From: WTFY01 sp026713925
GTDB taxonomy: Bacteria; Pseudomonadota; Gammaproteobacteria; UBA4575
Direction of reading: 5' to 3'
DNA: 64,000 nucleotides
Assembly: GCA_963662355.1 (NCBI GenBank)
Contig: OY759361.1
Coordinates: 1,364,001-1,428,000, forward strand
How positions within the stretch are numbered: position 1 is the first letter of the stretch; each line of letters begins with the position of its first letter. Positions 17,123-24,687 of this stretch are shown in pieces. Under the pieces are notes generated by a model. That model made no database searches. It saw nothing but the letters and a program-made list of their open reading frames with translations, and was not told the DNA's origin. Both the position numbers and the translations under genes were made by a program.

Positions 17123-17344
17123 ATGAGTATAGGTAAATACCTTTCATTCGAAGAAGCCCGCAAGAAAGGCTTGCTAGACCGCTTTATGAAGGAGCATCCA
17201 TCCGTTGCGGATGAACGCTTTTGGCCTGCGCTGGAAGCTGCTGCTAAAGGGACTCAATCAAGTCAGGAAACATCCTCTGAGGCTTGTCACGATAGTTGTA
17301 ACGAAACTCAAACTCCTTCAGATACTTCGGAAGGTGACGCTTAG
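17123..17344 (+). CDS. IS passenger: small soluble protein of unknown function
   Basis: The 73-residue protein starts MSIGKYLSFEEARKKG after an AGAGGG ribosome-binding site. The first 40 residues look folded and charged; the last 30 are rich in Ser, Thr and Glu and lie antisense to the end of the transposase gene (overlap 17244-17344), so that tail may be a by-product of the overlap. Confidence 0.5.
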   Translation: MSIGKYLSFEEARKKGLLDRFMKEHPSVADERFWPALEAAAKGTQSSQETSSEACHDSCNETQTPSDTSEGDA

Positions 17345-18098
17345 AGACATGGATATGCGTACCGCGAATAGACAGTTTCAAGCGAGACCAGAAGCCTTCA
17401 ATGCTGTTGACATGGCACTTCCCACTAACATACTGTCCAGCACCATGATTAACTCGCTCATGCTCGTACCCAGCTTTATCCAGCCCCTTGTAAGAGCGAA
17501 GTTCGTCTGTATGAATGGTGCTACCAGATTTAACATTCTCTTGAATGATTGGTTGCAGCGTATTCTTTTTGACATTCGGGACAACTTCTGTCATGACATT
17601 ACCACCCCGATTCAGCATGCCGAATGTAATAGTCTTGTTAGCAGCACCACGACCACGGTTGCCAGGTCGTTTTCCACCAATGTAGGTCTCATCGGCTTCT
17701 ACATCACCATCAAAAGGAAAGTTGCCACCTACATCGGCCATGTGCTCACGAAGTTTGTGAGCCATCCTGAGAGCAGTAGGGTAAGCAACTCCCAATTGCC
17801 TTTGGAGTTCCAAAGCAGGTACACCATGACGCGTAGTGGTGAACAGATACAAGGCATAAAACCACTTTTGCAAGGGAACATGAGTGCCAGCAAAAATGGT
17901 GTTCTTCATGGGATAAATTTCATGACCACACCAAGCACACTCGTAGGCAGGATTGCGCTTGATACGGTGAAACTTGCCGTGCTGGCCACACTTAGGGCAG
18001 GTCAAGGTATCACCATGTTGTTTATGCATAAGGTAGTCCAGACAAGCATTATCGTCTGGGAATCTTTGCATAAACTCTTGAATCGTGGTCGTCTTCAT
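17244..18098 (-). CDS. IS1595-family (ISXO2-like) transposase
   Basis: The N-terminus has a four-cysteine zinc ribbon (CPKCG ... CAWCG, about residues 34-58), followed by an ISXO2-like DDE/N-E catalytic domain: first Asp in DVEADETYIGGKRPGNRG, second in IHTDELRSYKGL, and the N-x-x-E type motif in HVNSIEGFWSRLK. The ATG at 18098 has GGAG five bases upstream; a TTG four codons earlier is possible. The gene is intact and transcribed inward from the right end of the element. Confidence 0.93.
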   Translation of the reverse strand: MKTTTIQEFMQRFPDDNACLDYLMHKQHGDTLTCPKCGQHGKFHRIKRNPAYECAWCGHEIYPMKNTIFAGTHVPLQKWFYALYLFTTTRHGVPALELQRQLGVAYPTALRMAHKLREHMADVGGNFPFDGDVEADETYIGGKRPGNRGRGAANKTITFGMLNRGGNVMTEVVPNVKKNTLQPIIQENVKSGSTIHTDELRSYKGLDKAGYEHERVNHGAGQYVSGKCHVNSIEGFWSRLKLSIRGTHIHVSKRHLPKYLKEFEFRYNYRDKPQRMFPDLIESL

Positions 18099-18136
18099 AT
18101 TTATCTCCAATGTTAAGAGGAAGTATATATGAATTA

Positions 18137-18163
18137 CTTACGCGGGTCAACTATATAATCGCG
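18137..18163 (-). repeat. Right terminal inverted repeat of IS1595-type element
   Basis: Read on the minus strand it begins CGCGATTATATAG and ends GACCCGCGTAAG. The second target copy TTTTAAAA follows at 18164-18171. Confidence 0.88.
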
Positions 18164-18171
18164 TTTTAAAA

Positions 18172-18458
18172 TTACCGAAGTATCCGGCAAAGAGGTTGCT
18201 CCTTTGATAGAGCTAGCAAGGGATACGATCGCCAAAGACGCTGAACGATATGGCAACCAACACCTACAGATGCGTAAATTGCCGATTGCAGAGCTCAGGC
18301 TAGGTCTGGAAGAAATTAGCAAGAACCCAATTTACAAGGAGAGGTATAAGGAGTTTGTTACTCCGATGGTATTTGGATCAACCCAAGTACCCTGGGAGCA
18401 AGCTTATAAACGATTCCATGAATCATCAATTGCCTTGCTAACTAGCTTAGTCCAATAG
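18172..18458 (+). pseudogene. AbiEii toxin, 3' part (separated by IS element)
   Basis: Read in the frame continuing from 15960, this gives ITEVSGKEVAPLIELARDTI and ends at the stop 18456-18458; the C-terminal VPWEQAYKRFHESSIALL stretch is typical of AbiEii toxins. Alone it has no proper start. The fit between the two parts across one 8-bp target copy is exact. Confidence 0.88.
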
Positions 18459-18614
18459 TCAAGCAAATTGACCTACCCAATAGCTTAGTAGTGCCTGATT
18501 TGCAGAAGAAACGAAAATTAGAACTTTCATACTGGAATATAAAGCCCCGTCGCAATTGGTAGAGGAACGGGGGTTAGATTTGGGCGTACTATTTGGTACG
18601 ATGGCATTCTGCTT

Positions 18615-19499
18615 CTACTTGCGACGGCTCTTTGATGGCCAAGGGAGAACGCCGTCCAGTTCCTCTAGCAGTGGCTCGTCATGACCTGCGTAGGGCGGGC
18701 TACTCACGCCCGCTCGTTGAGTATCTTCATCAAACCAGATCAACGACAAGCACTGATCCCATTCTCTTAAGAGAATGGATTCCTCTGCCAAGATAGGATA
18801 GTTCTTTACGCCGTTGTTAAACCAAGTATCTGTTGCGATTTCGTCGTAATCCTCGTTCTTTGATGGGTTCTGGACGAGGCGATGCGCCGTGCTGCCTTTT
18901 GGGATTGGAATATTGAAGTCAATCCAGCCATTTAGGTCTCTGAGATGCTTCGAGCGCGAAACGTAGCGAATTTTCCCGCCTTCACTCAGCACGAACGCAC
19001 ATGGCACATAGGCATTGACGGCAAACCGAGATCCGGTAGATATCATCGAAGCTTTATAGTCCTCTGCTAGCTTCTTCACAGCATCCATAGAGATATCGAG
19101 TTCACTGACGTCCTTGCTGAAGTACTCGTATGGCAGTAAGCACTCTGCGGCGAAGACATCGCACAGGATTTCTTCAGGCGGACGGCGTCTATATTTCACT
19201 AAGTCTGCAGTGGTGAGTGTCTTTCCATGATGCTGAGAAGGAAGTTCAAGGACAATGTGTGCAATCTCATGAAGCACGGTGAAACGCTGACGCTCTTCGC
19301 GATGACGGGCATTTACAGTGACGATGTGCTGGTCGTTCAGCGGAATTGTTTGACCTGACTCATCGTCTTCTAGATCCTTGACGATCTTGATTTTGGCATT
19401 TGCAGCGGCAGCTAGGCATGCTATGTCGACAGGAATTTCATTGATCCCAGCGTCCCTTATGAACTGGCGCGCTTTCAAAATCGTCGGTAACTCGTTCAT
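18615..19499 (-). CDS. ImmA/IrrE-family metallopeptidase (CapP-like)
   Basis: The 294-residue protein has the zinc metallopeptidase motif HExxH (TVLHEIAHIVLEL, about residues 76-80) and a downstream ILCDVFAAECLLP block with the third metal-binding acid, typical of ImmA/IrrE. The C-terminal half is probably a sensor domain. Its ATG directly follows the stop of the HTH gene. ImmA/IrrE proteases cleave their partner HTH repressor; next to a CBASS operon this pair corresponds to the published CapH/CapP control module, which induces CBASS after DNA damage. Partner and inducer here are inferred. Confidence 0.88.
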   Translation of the reverse strand: MNELPTILKARQFIRDAGINEIPVDIACLAAAANAKIKIVKDLEDDESGQTIPLNDQHIVTVNARHREERQRFTVLHEIAHIVLELPSQHHGKTLTTADLVKYRRRPPEEILCDVFAAECLLPYEYFSKDVSELDISMDAVKKLAEDYKASMISTGSRFAVNAYVPCAFVLSEGGKIRYVSRSKHLRDLNGWIDFNIPIPKGSTAHRLVQNPSKNEDYDEIATDTWFNNGVKNYPILAEESILLREWDQCLSLIWFDEDTQRAGVSSPPYAGHDEPLLEELDGVLPWPSKSRRK

Positions 19500-19883
19500 T
19501 TACCCCTCAAGGTCCTCCAGTATCGTCATGAGCTGATCTGCCTTTTTTTGCCACTCGTCAAGTGTTTCTGGACGTTTACCTCTGAAACTCATCTCGGCCA
19601 ACGGACCAATCAGTTCCAATGGGCGATCTTTGTCCAGTATGAAGACCTCGATAAGCTGTTCGTTCATCGTTTTGCCGACAAGAAGTCTTAATAAATGGGC
19701 TCGGCGTCGGTTGAGTTTTAGGTTTCGAACAAAGGACTCAACCACGTCATCAGAGGGGGCTGTCTTTTCGTCTTTTTCGAGCCGATGAATATAGGCGTGG
19801 TCGATCTCACATAATTTGCCAAACTCCCGCAGACTTAATCCTCGCTCATCGCGGAATCTCTTCAGCGCATAACCAAAAGACAT
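19500..19883 (-). CDS. XRE-family HTH repressor (CapH-like)
   Basis: The N-terminal helix-turn-helix (LKRFRDERGLSLREFGKLCEIDHAYIHRLEKDEK) is followed by a 70-residue tail that would contain the protease-cleaved segment. AGGAG lies seven bases before the ATG. It is divergent from the CBASS operon, and the 190-base gap holds two palindromes over a near-consensus promoter. It very likely represses that promoter and itself until cleaved by the co-encoded ImmA/IrrE protease. Confidence 0.88.
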   Translation of the reverse strand: MSFGYALKRFRDERGLSLREFGKLCEIDHAYIHRLEKDEKTAPSDDVVESFVRNLKLNRRRAHLLRLLVGKTMNEQLIEVFILDKDRPLELIGPLAEMSFRGKRPETLDEWQKKADQLMTILEDLEG

Positions 19884-19894
19884 TCACTCTCCTC

Positions 19895-19923
19895 TTGACG
19901 GACTGACATGTCAGTATTATGAT
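19895..19923 (+). promoter_or_regulatory. Sigma-70-type promoter for CBASS operon
   Basis: TTGACG (19895-19900), a 17-base spacer and TATGAT (19918-19923) match the consensus at five of six positions each. The spacer contains the palindrome TGACATGTCA (19904-19913), placing a repressor site between the two promoter boxes. The divergent HTH gene starts 12 bases upstream. Confidence 0.7.
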
Positions 19924-19942
19924 GTTGTCCAACTTGGACAAC
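19904..19942. promoter_or_regulatory. Operator palindromes in the divergent HTH/CBASS control region
   Basis: TGACATGTCA (19904-19913) is a perfect 10-bp palindrome, and GTTGTCCAACTTGGACAAC (19924-19942) is a perfect 19-bp palindrome about one central base. The second covers the expected transcription start of the CBASS promoter and the upstream part of the HTH gene's own promoter. Binding by the HTH protein is inference. Confidence 0.65.
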
Positions 19943-20010
19943 TAAAATAAATAATATATTCATATACAACCACTTATGAAATTTAACTATTACATACTAT
20001 GTGGTATGGT

Positions 20011-20044
20011 GCAGGCAACAGAGTAGCAAACAAGCCTGCTTTTT
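20011..20044 (+). terminator. Possible leader attenuator of CBASS operon
   Basis: GCAGGC (20011-20016) pairs with GCCTGC (20034-20039) around a 17-base loop and is followed by five T residues. It lies in the roughly 150-base leader before the first gene. The stem is short, so termination would be partial at best. Confidence 0.3.
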
Positions 20045-20075
20045 ACAAGCTATATGTTGAATAAGGAAGTAGACG

Positions 20076-20258
20076 ATGGGCCGCAAATCTCGGAAACTTG
20101 GAGAAAAAGTTCCCCGTTCGGATCAGGTCCCAGATTGTTGGGCCGCGTGGGGTAAAGGCCCTGAGCGCACGGTGGTGAAAACCAAGCCGTTTCCACCCAC
20201 TTCAGACCCTAAACAGCGATACGTTCTTGTAGATCCAACCAAAACGAAGCGAAGGTAA
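20076..20258 (+). CDS. Small basic protein at the head of the CBASS operon, unknown
   Basis: The 60-residue protein begins MGRKSRKLGEKVPRSDQ and ends TKTKRR; it is rich in Lys, Arg and Pro, with two Trp in CWAAWGKGP. No transmembrane segment or known motif is visible. It has a good ribosome-binding site (AAGGAAGT, 6 bases before ATG) and ends five bases before the patatin gene, so it is in the operon. A 28-base leader ending in its ATG closely matches the leader of the SIR2 gene at 23511. I do not know a standard CBASS component like it. Confidence 0.55.
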   Translation: MGRKSRKLGEKVPRSDQVPDCWAAWGKGPERTVVKTKPFPPTSDPKQRYVLVDPTKTKRR

Positions 20259-20263
20259 GCCCA

Positions 20264-21274
20264 TTGACAGAGCATGAATCTGAAGATCGCATACGTCGAA
20301 TCCTCTGTATTGACGGAGGCGGGATTCTTGGCACATTTCCAGCATCGTTTCTCGCTGAGATGGAGCAACATCTTGATTATCCGATCGGATCCTATTTTGA
20401 CTTGATTGCGGGCACCTCAACAGGCGGCATTATTGCCATTGGTCTAGCGATGGGTTTGCCCGCCTCTGATCTGCTTGATCTCTACGAAGAGCGCGGTCCT
20501 GAAATCTTTGGCGCGAATCACAGCGCAATTGGCAACTTCCTTGCAAGACATGTTCGAGGTTTGCGCCATTACTACCGGCGTAAGCACGATTCAGATGCTT
20601 TGCGAAACATTCTTCAGAATGTGCTTGGAAATACCCGAATCGGGCATGCGCAGACGCGATTGATTGTTCCTGCTTGGAACCCTGTGGCGCAGTGCGTGTA
20701 TATCTACAAAACTGCACATCACTCACGCCTGAAAACGGATTACCGATCGTTGGCGGTAGATGCCGCTCTTGCGACATCGGCTGCGCCTACATATTTTCGC
20801 AACCACATCACGCAGCATGATGTGGGCCTTCTAGATGGCGGAGTGTGGGCTAACAACCCGATTGGAATTGCTGCAGTAGAAGCGGTTACTGTGCTCAAAT
20901 GGCCGCCTGAGTCTCTCCACATCTTGAGCCTGGGTTGCTTAGAGGAAACCTATACGATCCCCAAATGGGCTGGACTGGGAATACTTGGATCAAAAATTGT
21001 CAAGCTCTTTATGGACGGTCAGTCCCATGGCGCGCTGGGCATTGCTGAACTTATCACCGGCCATGAGCACGAGCGCCACAACGCCATTCACCGTATCAAT
21101 CACTCCGTCCCGTATAACGCATTTAAGATGGATGACGTGCGCGTTATTCAGGACCTCAAGGGGCTCGGGCACACAAAAGCCCGTGACCGGCAACCCATTC
21201 TCGAACCTGTTTTCTTTCAACAACCGGCAGAGACGTTCGTGCCGGTCTATCAACTCGATGAGGCTTTGCCATGA
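20264..21274 (+). CDS. capV: Patatin-like phospholipase, CBASS effector
   Basis: The 336-residue protein has the full patatin signature: the oxyanion-hole motif DGGGILG (residues 17-23), nucleophile elbow GTSTG with S52, and catalytic Asp in DGGVWANNP (D191). CapV-type effectors bind a cyclic dinucleotide and degrade the inner membrane, killing the infected cell. The start is TTG 20264 with GAAGG upstream; no ATG fits. The stop overlaps the CD-NTase start by four bases (ATGA). Confidence 0.93.
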   Translation: MTEHESEDRIRRILCIDGGGILGTFPASFLAEMEQHLDYPIGSYFDLIAGTSTGGIIAIGLAMGLPASDLLDLYEERGPEIFGANHSAIGNFLARHVRGLRHYYRRKHDSDALRNILQNVLGNTRIGHAQTRLIVPAWNPVAQCVYIYKTAHHSRLKTDYRSLAVDAALATSAAPTYFRNHITQHDVGLLDGGVWANNPIGIAAVEAVTVLKWPPESLHILSLGCLEETYTIPKWAGLGILGSKIVKLFMDGQSHGALGIAELITGHEHERHNAIHRINHSVPYNAFKMDDVRVIQDLKGLGHTKARDRQPILEPVFFQQPAETFVPVYQLDEALP

Positions 21275-22470
21275 CATTAAATGTAAACAAATATTCTAGA
21301 TTTCTTGAAAAAGTTGCCGAGGATATCGACATACCACCTAGCAAGTATAAGGACGCGGTTGATCGCTATCAGGCTGTTGGCCGATGGTTGGAAGAGGGTA
21401 ACTATCCGGGCTGTTCGGGCAATATTGCCATTTACCCGCAAGGATCCTTTCGTCTGGGAACCGTGGTCAGACCGCTCCGTAGCGGTGTTGAGGCAAGTTA
21501 CGACATTGATCTCGTGAGCGAATTCCCGATCGGTAAACTCCAGGTAGATCCAAGTACTATCAAGACAATGACTGGGGATCGCCTCCGAGAACACGGCACC
21601 TACAGAAAGCTTCTGGATGAGGAAGGAAAACGATGCTGGACGCTCGAATACGCAGAGCAGGACAGTGTTGGTTTTCACCTCGATGTGCTTCCATGCGTGC
21701 CAGACCCACGAGGGCTTCTCGATACGTCCATTGCGATCACGAATAAGAAAGGTGATATTTATGATTGGTCTGCGAGCAATCCGAAAGGTTATGGCCTTTG
21801 GTTTGATGGCCAGAACCAAAGTGCATTCGGGATCGTCGTGAATGAGCAAAAACGGAACTTGCAGGCACAGGCCTCCGAGATATTTGCCCGTGTTGATGAT
21901 GTTCCTGATCAGCTCATTCGCACTCCCCTTCAACGTGCGATTCAGCTAATGAAACGCCATCGGGACGTGAAGTTTAATAATACAAATTATAACGGGTATG
22001 CCCCCATCTCCATCATCATGACGACTTTGGCCGCGCAGCTATACAGCGATGAATCTGATGTCTTCACAGCGCTGAGAGGTATAGTGCAAAAGCTTCACGC
22101 ACACACCGTTCTCATGGACTACGGAATTGTTGATAAAACCATAGTGCCTCACAGCCTAATTCAACGTACATCAGATGGCGGGTGGTATATTGGTAATCCG
22201 GTTAACGCAGAAGAAAATTTTGCAGATCGGTGGCACGAAGACAACCATGCGCGGGCTAAAGCGTTTTTCTCATGGGTCGACGCGCTTAAGGAAGACCTGC
22301 TCGATATCTTGGATGAAACACGCTCGGATGTTTTGCGCAAATACCTCATTGGATCTCTTGGCGCGGCTGTCACTGCAAGTCATCTTGATCTTATTGCACC
22401 CACTGAGGCGGGTGTGGTCAGTACACCGAGAATTCATATATCGGGGGCGGCCAAACCCTGGAGGACTTGA
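21271..22470 (+). CDS. CD-NTase (cGAS/DncV-like nucleotidyltransferase) of CBASS
   Basis: The 399-residue protein carries the nucleotidyltransferase motif GS (G58-S59 in PQGSFRLGT), the metal-binding D78-x-D80 (YDIDLV) and a third acid in GFHLDVLP. On phage infection such enzymes make a cyclic oligonucleotide that activates the effector, here the patatin phospholipase upstream. It is coupled to both neighbours: four-base overlap with capV, and the E2-like gene starts directly after its stop. The product nucleotide cannot be read from sequence. Confidence 0.93.
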   Translation: MTLNVNKYSRFLEKVAEDIDIPPSKYKDAVDRYQAVGRWLEEGNYPGCSGNIAIYPQGSFRLGTVVRPLRSGVEASYDIDLVSEFPIGKLQVDPSTIKTMTGDRLREHGTYRKLLDEEGKRCWTLEYAEQDSVGFHLDVLPCVPDPRGLLDTSIAITNKKGDIYDWSASNPKGYGLWFDGQNQSAFGIVVNEQKRNLQAQASEIFARVDDVPDQLIRTPLQRAIQLMKRHRDVKFNNTNYNGYAPISIIMTTLAAQLYSDESDVFTALRGIVQKLHAHTVLMDYGIVDKTIVPHSLIQRTSDGGWYIGNPVNAEENFADRWHEDNHARAKAFFSWVDALKEDLLDILDETRSDVLRKYLIGSLGAAVTASHLDLIAPTEAGVVSTPRIHISGAAKPWRT

Positions 22471-23211
22471 GTGAGCAATGATCTTGCTGTGCAGATTGCT
22501 GAGTTACAACAGGTTCACAGTGGGTTGGCTGAGGTGTCAGTAGATGGGAGCGATACTGTCCTAAAAGGGTCATTGCGCTTCGAGGCGTCAGCCGATGGGT
22601 TTGATCCTATAACTGAATGTTTTGAGATCAAAATTGTCATTTCAGGATTGTATCCTGAAGAGCTACCACGTGTAACTGAAATCGGCGGCAAAATGGACGT
22701 CAATTACAGTCACGTATATGAATGCGGGACGTTATGCTTGGCTGTGCCAATAGAAGAGAGGCGTGTATTTCTGGAGCAGCCGTCACTCTTGGGTTTTGTT
22801 GATAAGCTTGTCATTCCATATTTTTTCGGCTATTGCCATTGGAAAATGCATGATGTGTATCCTTTTGGTGAATCAGAACATGGTCCGCAAGGGATTGTTC
22901 GCCACTACATGGATGTGCTTGGCCTGACTGATGAACTCAGCGTGTTATCCATTATTGCTTTTCTATATGAGCATGGTTATCAAGGACACCATCCCTGCCC
23001 ATGCAGAAGTGGCAAGAGAGTCCGCAAGTGTCATGGTAAGGTGTTGCGTCACCTCCATAAGCAGCACACTCAGGATACACTTAAGGCAGATTACTGTGCT
23101 GCCTTGGCTGTCTGCATGCCAACCATCAAATCAAACGGCACCAAGGTACCCAAATCACTTAGGCGGCAGATCAGCAGACTATCCAGTCGCCTAAAAGTCA
23201 AATCCAAGTAA
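22471..23211 (+). CDS. CBASS E2-like protein with SEC-C zinc motif (short type II)
   Basis: The N-terminal 150 residues read as a bacterial ubiquitin-conjugating (E2) fold: GLYPEELPRV, then the active-site region YECGTLCLAVP with candidate catalytic C89. The C-terminus carries a SEC-C zinc motif (C-x-C-x8-C-H, HPCPCRSGKRVRKCHG). Start is GTG directly after the CD-NTase stop. No E1-like or JAB-peptidase gene follows, so this is the short type II CBASS layout, where the E2 alone is thought to modify and prime the CD-NTase. Confidence 0.85.
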   Translation: MSNDLAVQIAELQQVHSGLAEVSVDGSDTVLKGSLRFEASADGFDPITECFEIKIVISGLYPEELPRVTEIGGKMDVNYSHVYECGTLCLAVPIEERRVFLEQPSLLGFVDKLVIPYFFGYCHWKMHDVYPFGESEHGPQGIVRHYMDVLGLTDELSVLSIIAFLYEHGYQGHHPCPCRSGKRVRKCHGKVLRHLHKQHTQDTLKADYCAALAVCMPTIKSNGTKVPKSLRRQISRLSSRLKVKSK

Positions 23212-23510
23212 CGAAAGCGCTCTTCATGCCAAGACTTAATTTGAACTGTGGTTATCTTCGTTAAGGGAGTGGGTTACAAGATGGCTGGATTTTTTTGAGA
23301 TATCCAGCAATTCCTAACAGATTTCCAGAGTTATTACTCAGCCTAGGTTTTAGGGACTTGTTATTGATAGTCTTCTCCCCAAAAGCTGATCCAGGCATAG
23401 TGCGAAAAATCTCGTTAAGATGTCTCTGAGAGGCAAAGGAGTATTTTGCATGAAGAATTTGCAGTTTCTCGAGGAGTAGATTACCTATATGCTGTTGAAG
23501 GAAGTCGACG
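23212..23510. other. Gap between CBASS operon and SIR2 gene
   Basis: No gene or clear terminator is seen. The last 28 bases with the start codon (23486-23513, TATATGCTGTTGAAGGAAG onward) resemble the leader at 20051-20078, 23 of 28 identical. Confidence 0.4.
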
Positions 23511-24458
23511 ATGATTGCTGTATTTCTCGGTGCTGGATTTTCATCTGTAGGGGGTGTGCCGCTAGCTTCACAGTTGTTCGATAGACGTCCTCAGGCCGAT
23601 ATAATTTTGCGTGAAAATCTTATCGCACGCGTTTTGAACGGATGGGATTATTGGTATCATAAAACTGGCGGAACACCGGAACAATACCTAACTCACCTTG
23701 AAACGTATACTGGCAGACAGTGGTATGACGCTGTGTGGTACGTTGCGCTAACAGTTGTTCTCCAGACTCCCAGGGTCCGCATCGCGGGTGTGAGACCTGC
23801 CGTCAGTCATCACACGCTAAATCTCACCAGCGGGGTAGATGTACACGAAGCGTTCTGGACAATCCTTTTCAAGGAGACTACTGATGTTGCCGTTCTGACA
23901 ACTAACTACGATATTTTGGCTGAGCGGGGGCTCCGATTGACTTCTAGGCCACGTCTGCCAAGACCTGGCTTCCATTACGGGAACGGACCTGAGGAGTTGA
24001 AAGGAAGGGGATATCCGGGTGTTTTCCGCAGTCGACTATCAAGGACCGAGGGCACTGTCCCCCTTATTAAGCTTCATGGCTCGGTGTCATGGGCTGTTGG
24101 AGCTGATGGAATCGATCACTATCATGATTGTCGACCAGCTATTCGTGGTGATGCGGCGATCATCGCCCCCGCTTCTGAGAAAAGTGTACCTCGTACATTT
24201 CGGTTGGTTTGGGATACTGCAGCGCTAGTACTTAGAAAATCTGATATTTGGATAATTGTCGGTTATAGCTTCCCTACGTATGATGAAGCGATTAATGCTC
24301 TGTTTCGCTCAAACGCATCGCATCAGCCTATAGTACATGTTCTGAATTCCGATCCCTGCGTAGTCTCCCGGCTACAAATGATGCTTCCCAAGACAAGCAT
24401 CCACGCTCATGAAGGCCTACCAAATTCTCTATGCGAATTACCAATGATGCTCCGTTAA
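23511..24458 (+). CDS. SIR2-family NAD-dependent protein, probable defence effector
   Basis: The 315-residue protein shows the SIR2 Rossmann motifs GAGFSSVGGVPLASQL (residues 7-22), LTTNYDILAE and PLIKLHGSVSW, with a C-terminal strand-helix unit WIIVGYSFPTYDEAIN typical of the SIR2_2 branch. Defence SIR2 proteins deplete NAD+ during phage infection. There is no fused sensor domain or coupled partner gene, so it may act alone or rely on a neighbour. AAGGAAG gives a strong ribosome-binding site. Confidence 0.8.
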   Translation: MIAVFLGAGFSSVGGVPLASQLFDRRPQADIILRENLIARVLNGWDYWYHKTGGTPEQYLTHLETYTGRQWYDAVWYVALTVVLQTPRVRIAGVRPAVSHHTLNLTSGVDVHEAFWTILFKETTDVAVLTTNYDILAERGLRLTSRPRLPRPGFHYGNGPEELKGRGYPGVFRSRLSRTEGTVPLIKLHGSVSWAVGADGIDHYHDCRPAIRGDAAIIAPASEKSVPRTFRLVWDTAALVLRKSDIWIIVGYSFPTYDEAINALFRSNASHQPIVHVLNSDPCVVSRLQMMLPKTSIHAHEGLPNSLCELPMMLR

Positions 24459-24513
24459 ACACCAGCATCACAACGTCTTCGTAGCTAGTAGCGTGAGCAC
24501 TTGAAGCTGACTA

Positions 24514-24547
24514 GCACAGGTCTGGTCTAGCCCTAGGAGACCTGTGC
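24514..24547. terminator. Hairpin downstream of SIR2 gene
   Basis: GCACAGGTCT (24514-24523) pairs perfectly with AGACCTGTGC (24538-24547) around a 14-base loop. No T run follows, so it may be a transcript-end stabiliser rather than an intrinsic terminator. Confidence 0.4.
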
Positions 24548-24687
24548 CGAAAACTATCGTCCCAAGTTTCTCTCATAGCCTGGTACATACCCGGGGAGTT
24601 TGACACCTTGCTACCAGTTTTGTAAAACCAGCTGGAAGTATGCTGAACCAATTAGTCATTATCTTTTAACACAAAAATAATCAAACA

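Larger units (their letters stand above)
15961..18163. mobile_element. IS1595-family insertion element with three passenger genes
   Basis: Terminal inverted repeats of 27 bp, 22 identical, begin CGCGATT and end CCCGCGTAAG (15961-15987 and 18137-18163 on the opposite strand). The flanks carry an 8-bp direct duplication TTTTAAAA (15953-15960 and 18164-18171), the duplication length known for IS1595 elements. The element holds one ISXO2-type transposase on the minus strand and three small plus-strand genes with no transposition function. It interrupts an AbiEii toxin gene. With intact ends, clean duplication and an intact transposase, the insertion looks recent. Confidence 0.88.
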
